Assembly: GCA_964017125.1 (NCBI GenBank)
Contig: OZ024912.1
Span: 58,015,123-58,079,122, forward strand
DNA length: 64,000 nt
Reading direction: 5' to 3'
Origin: Flabesymbios commensalis
Taxonomy: Eukaryota; Annelida; Polychaeta; Terebellida; Flabelligeridae
The notes under the pieces are model-generated. The model was given only the letters and a program-made list of their open reading frames with translations. It ran no database searches and had not been told where the DNA came from. Shown here one piece after another: positions 63,901-64,000 of this stretch. Numbering within the stretch: the stretch's first letter is position 1; every line of letters begins with the position of its first letter. The position numbers were made by a program, and so were the translations under genes.

Positions 63901-64000
63901 CGGCAGCTATTGATGTAACTATGTGGTTACTTTAAACATGCCGTCTGATATGGTCAGTATTTGCCGTCTATATTGTGGTATGCTGTAAAGAAATTTGTTC

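Overview
The window looks like animal nuclear DNA, probably from a marine invertebrate. It is AT-rich and has no bacterial-style gene packing. It carries APE-type LINEs, tRNA-derived SINE heads, many small terminal-inverted-repeat (TIR) elements, micro- and minisatellites, and a strong excess of the palindrome TAGGCCTA. The exact lineage cannot be fixed from sequence alone. Nearly everything recognisable is transposon or repeat. Host-gene evidence is thin: a possible last exon at the left edge, one candidate exon near 4.1-4.3 kb, and a duplicated terminal-exon-like segment at 34.9 and 39.2 kb.

Layout. 0-3 kb: exon-like tail, then a decayed LINE. 3.5-4.1 kb: two piggyBac-like MITEs back to back. 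4.7-5.1 kb: a (GTA)n tract. 5.8-8.1 kb: a 2.3-kb TIR element. 8.4-33.4 kb: several copies of one long composite repeat ('R'). Copies D (8.4-10.6 kb), A (11.1-16.1 kb) and B (20.1-33.4 kb) are direct and copy C (17.6-19.7 kb) is inverted. Copy B has been interrupted by a full-length two-ORF LINE (20.2-25.9 kb), a short hairpin element, a 796-bp TIR element and an 828-bp TIR element; copy A, sometimes with C or D, still shows the uninterrupted sites. 32.8-34.1 kb: a foldback-like structure with minisatellite arms. 34.7-39.5 kb: less repetitive, GC-richer DNA bounded by a 440-bp direct duplication. 40.2-40.8 kb: a 60-bp minisatellite. 42.8-46.2 kb: a second LINE, nearly complete but damaged. 47-54.6 kb: nested TIR elements and R copy E. 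55.4-56.4 kb: short tandem duplications. 57.3-57.8 kb: a third copy of a small ORF seen in R. 59.5-62.3 kb: a Ty3/Gypsy fossil lying between inverted repeats. 63-64 kb: a SINE and an R fragment.

The paralogous R copies serve as an internal control. They give empty sites for several insertions, and they show that the recurrent octamer TAGGCCTA sits where the sister copy has a plain TA. That fits an excision scar of a TA-targeting transposon whose ends are GG...CC, and an element with such ends and a TA target duplication lies at 53.3-54.4 kb. The other main observation is a set of roughly 100-bp hairpins that keep similar ends and a similar core while the stem sequence varies from copy to copy.
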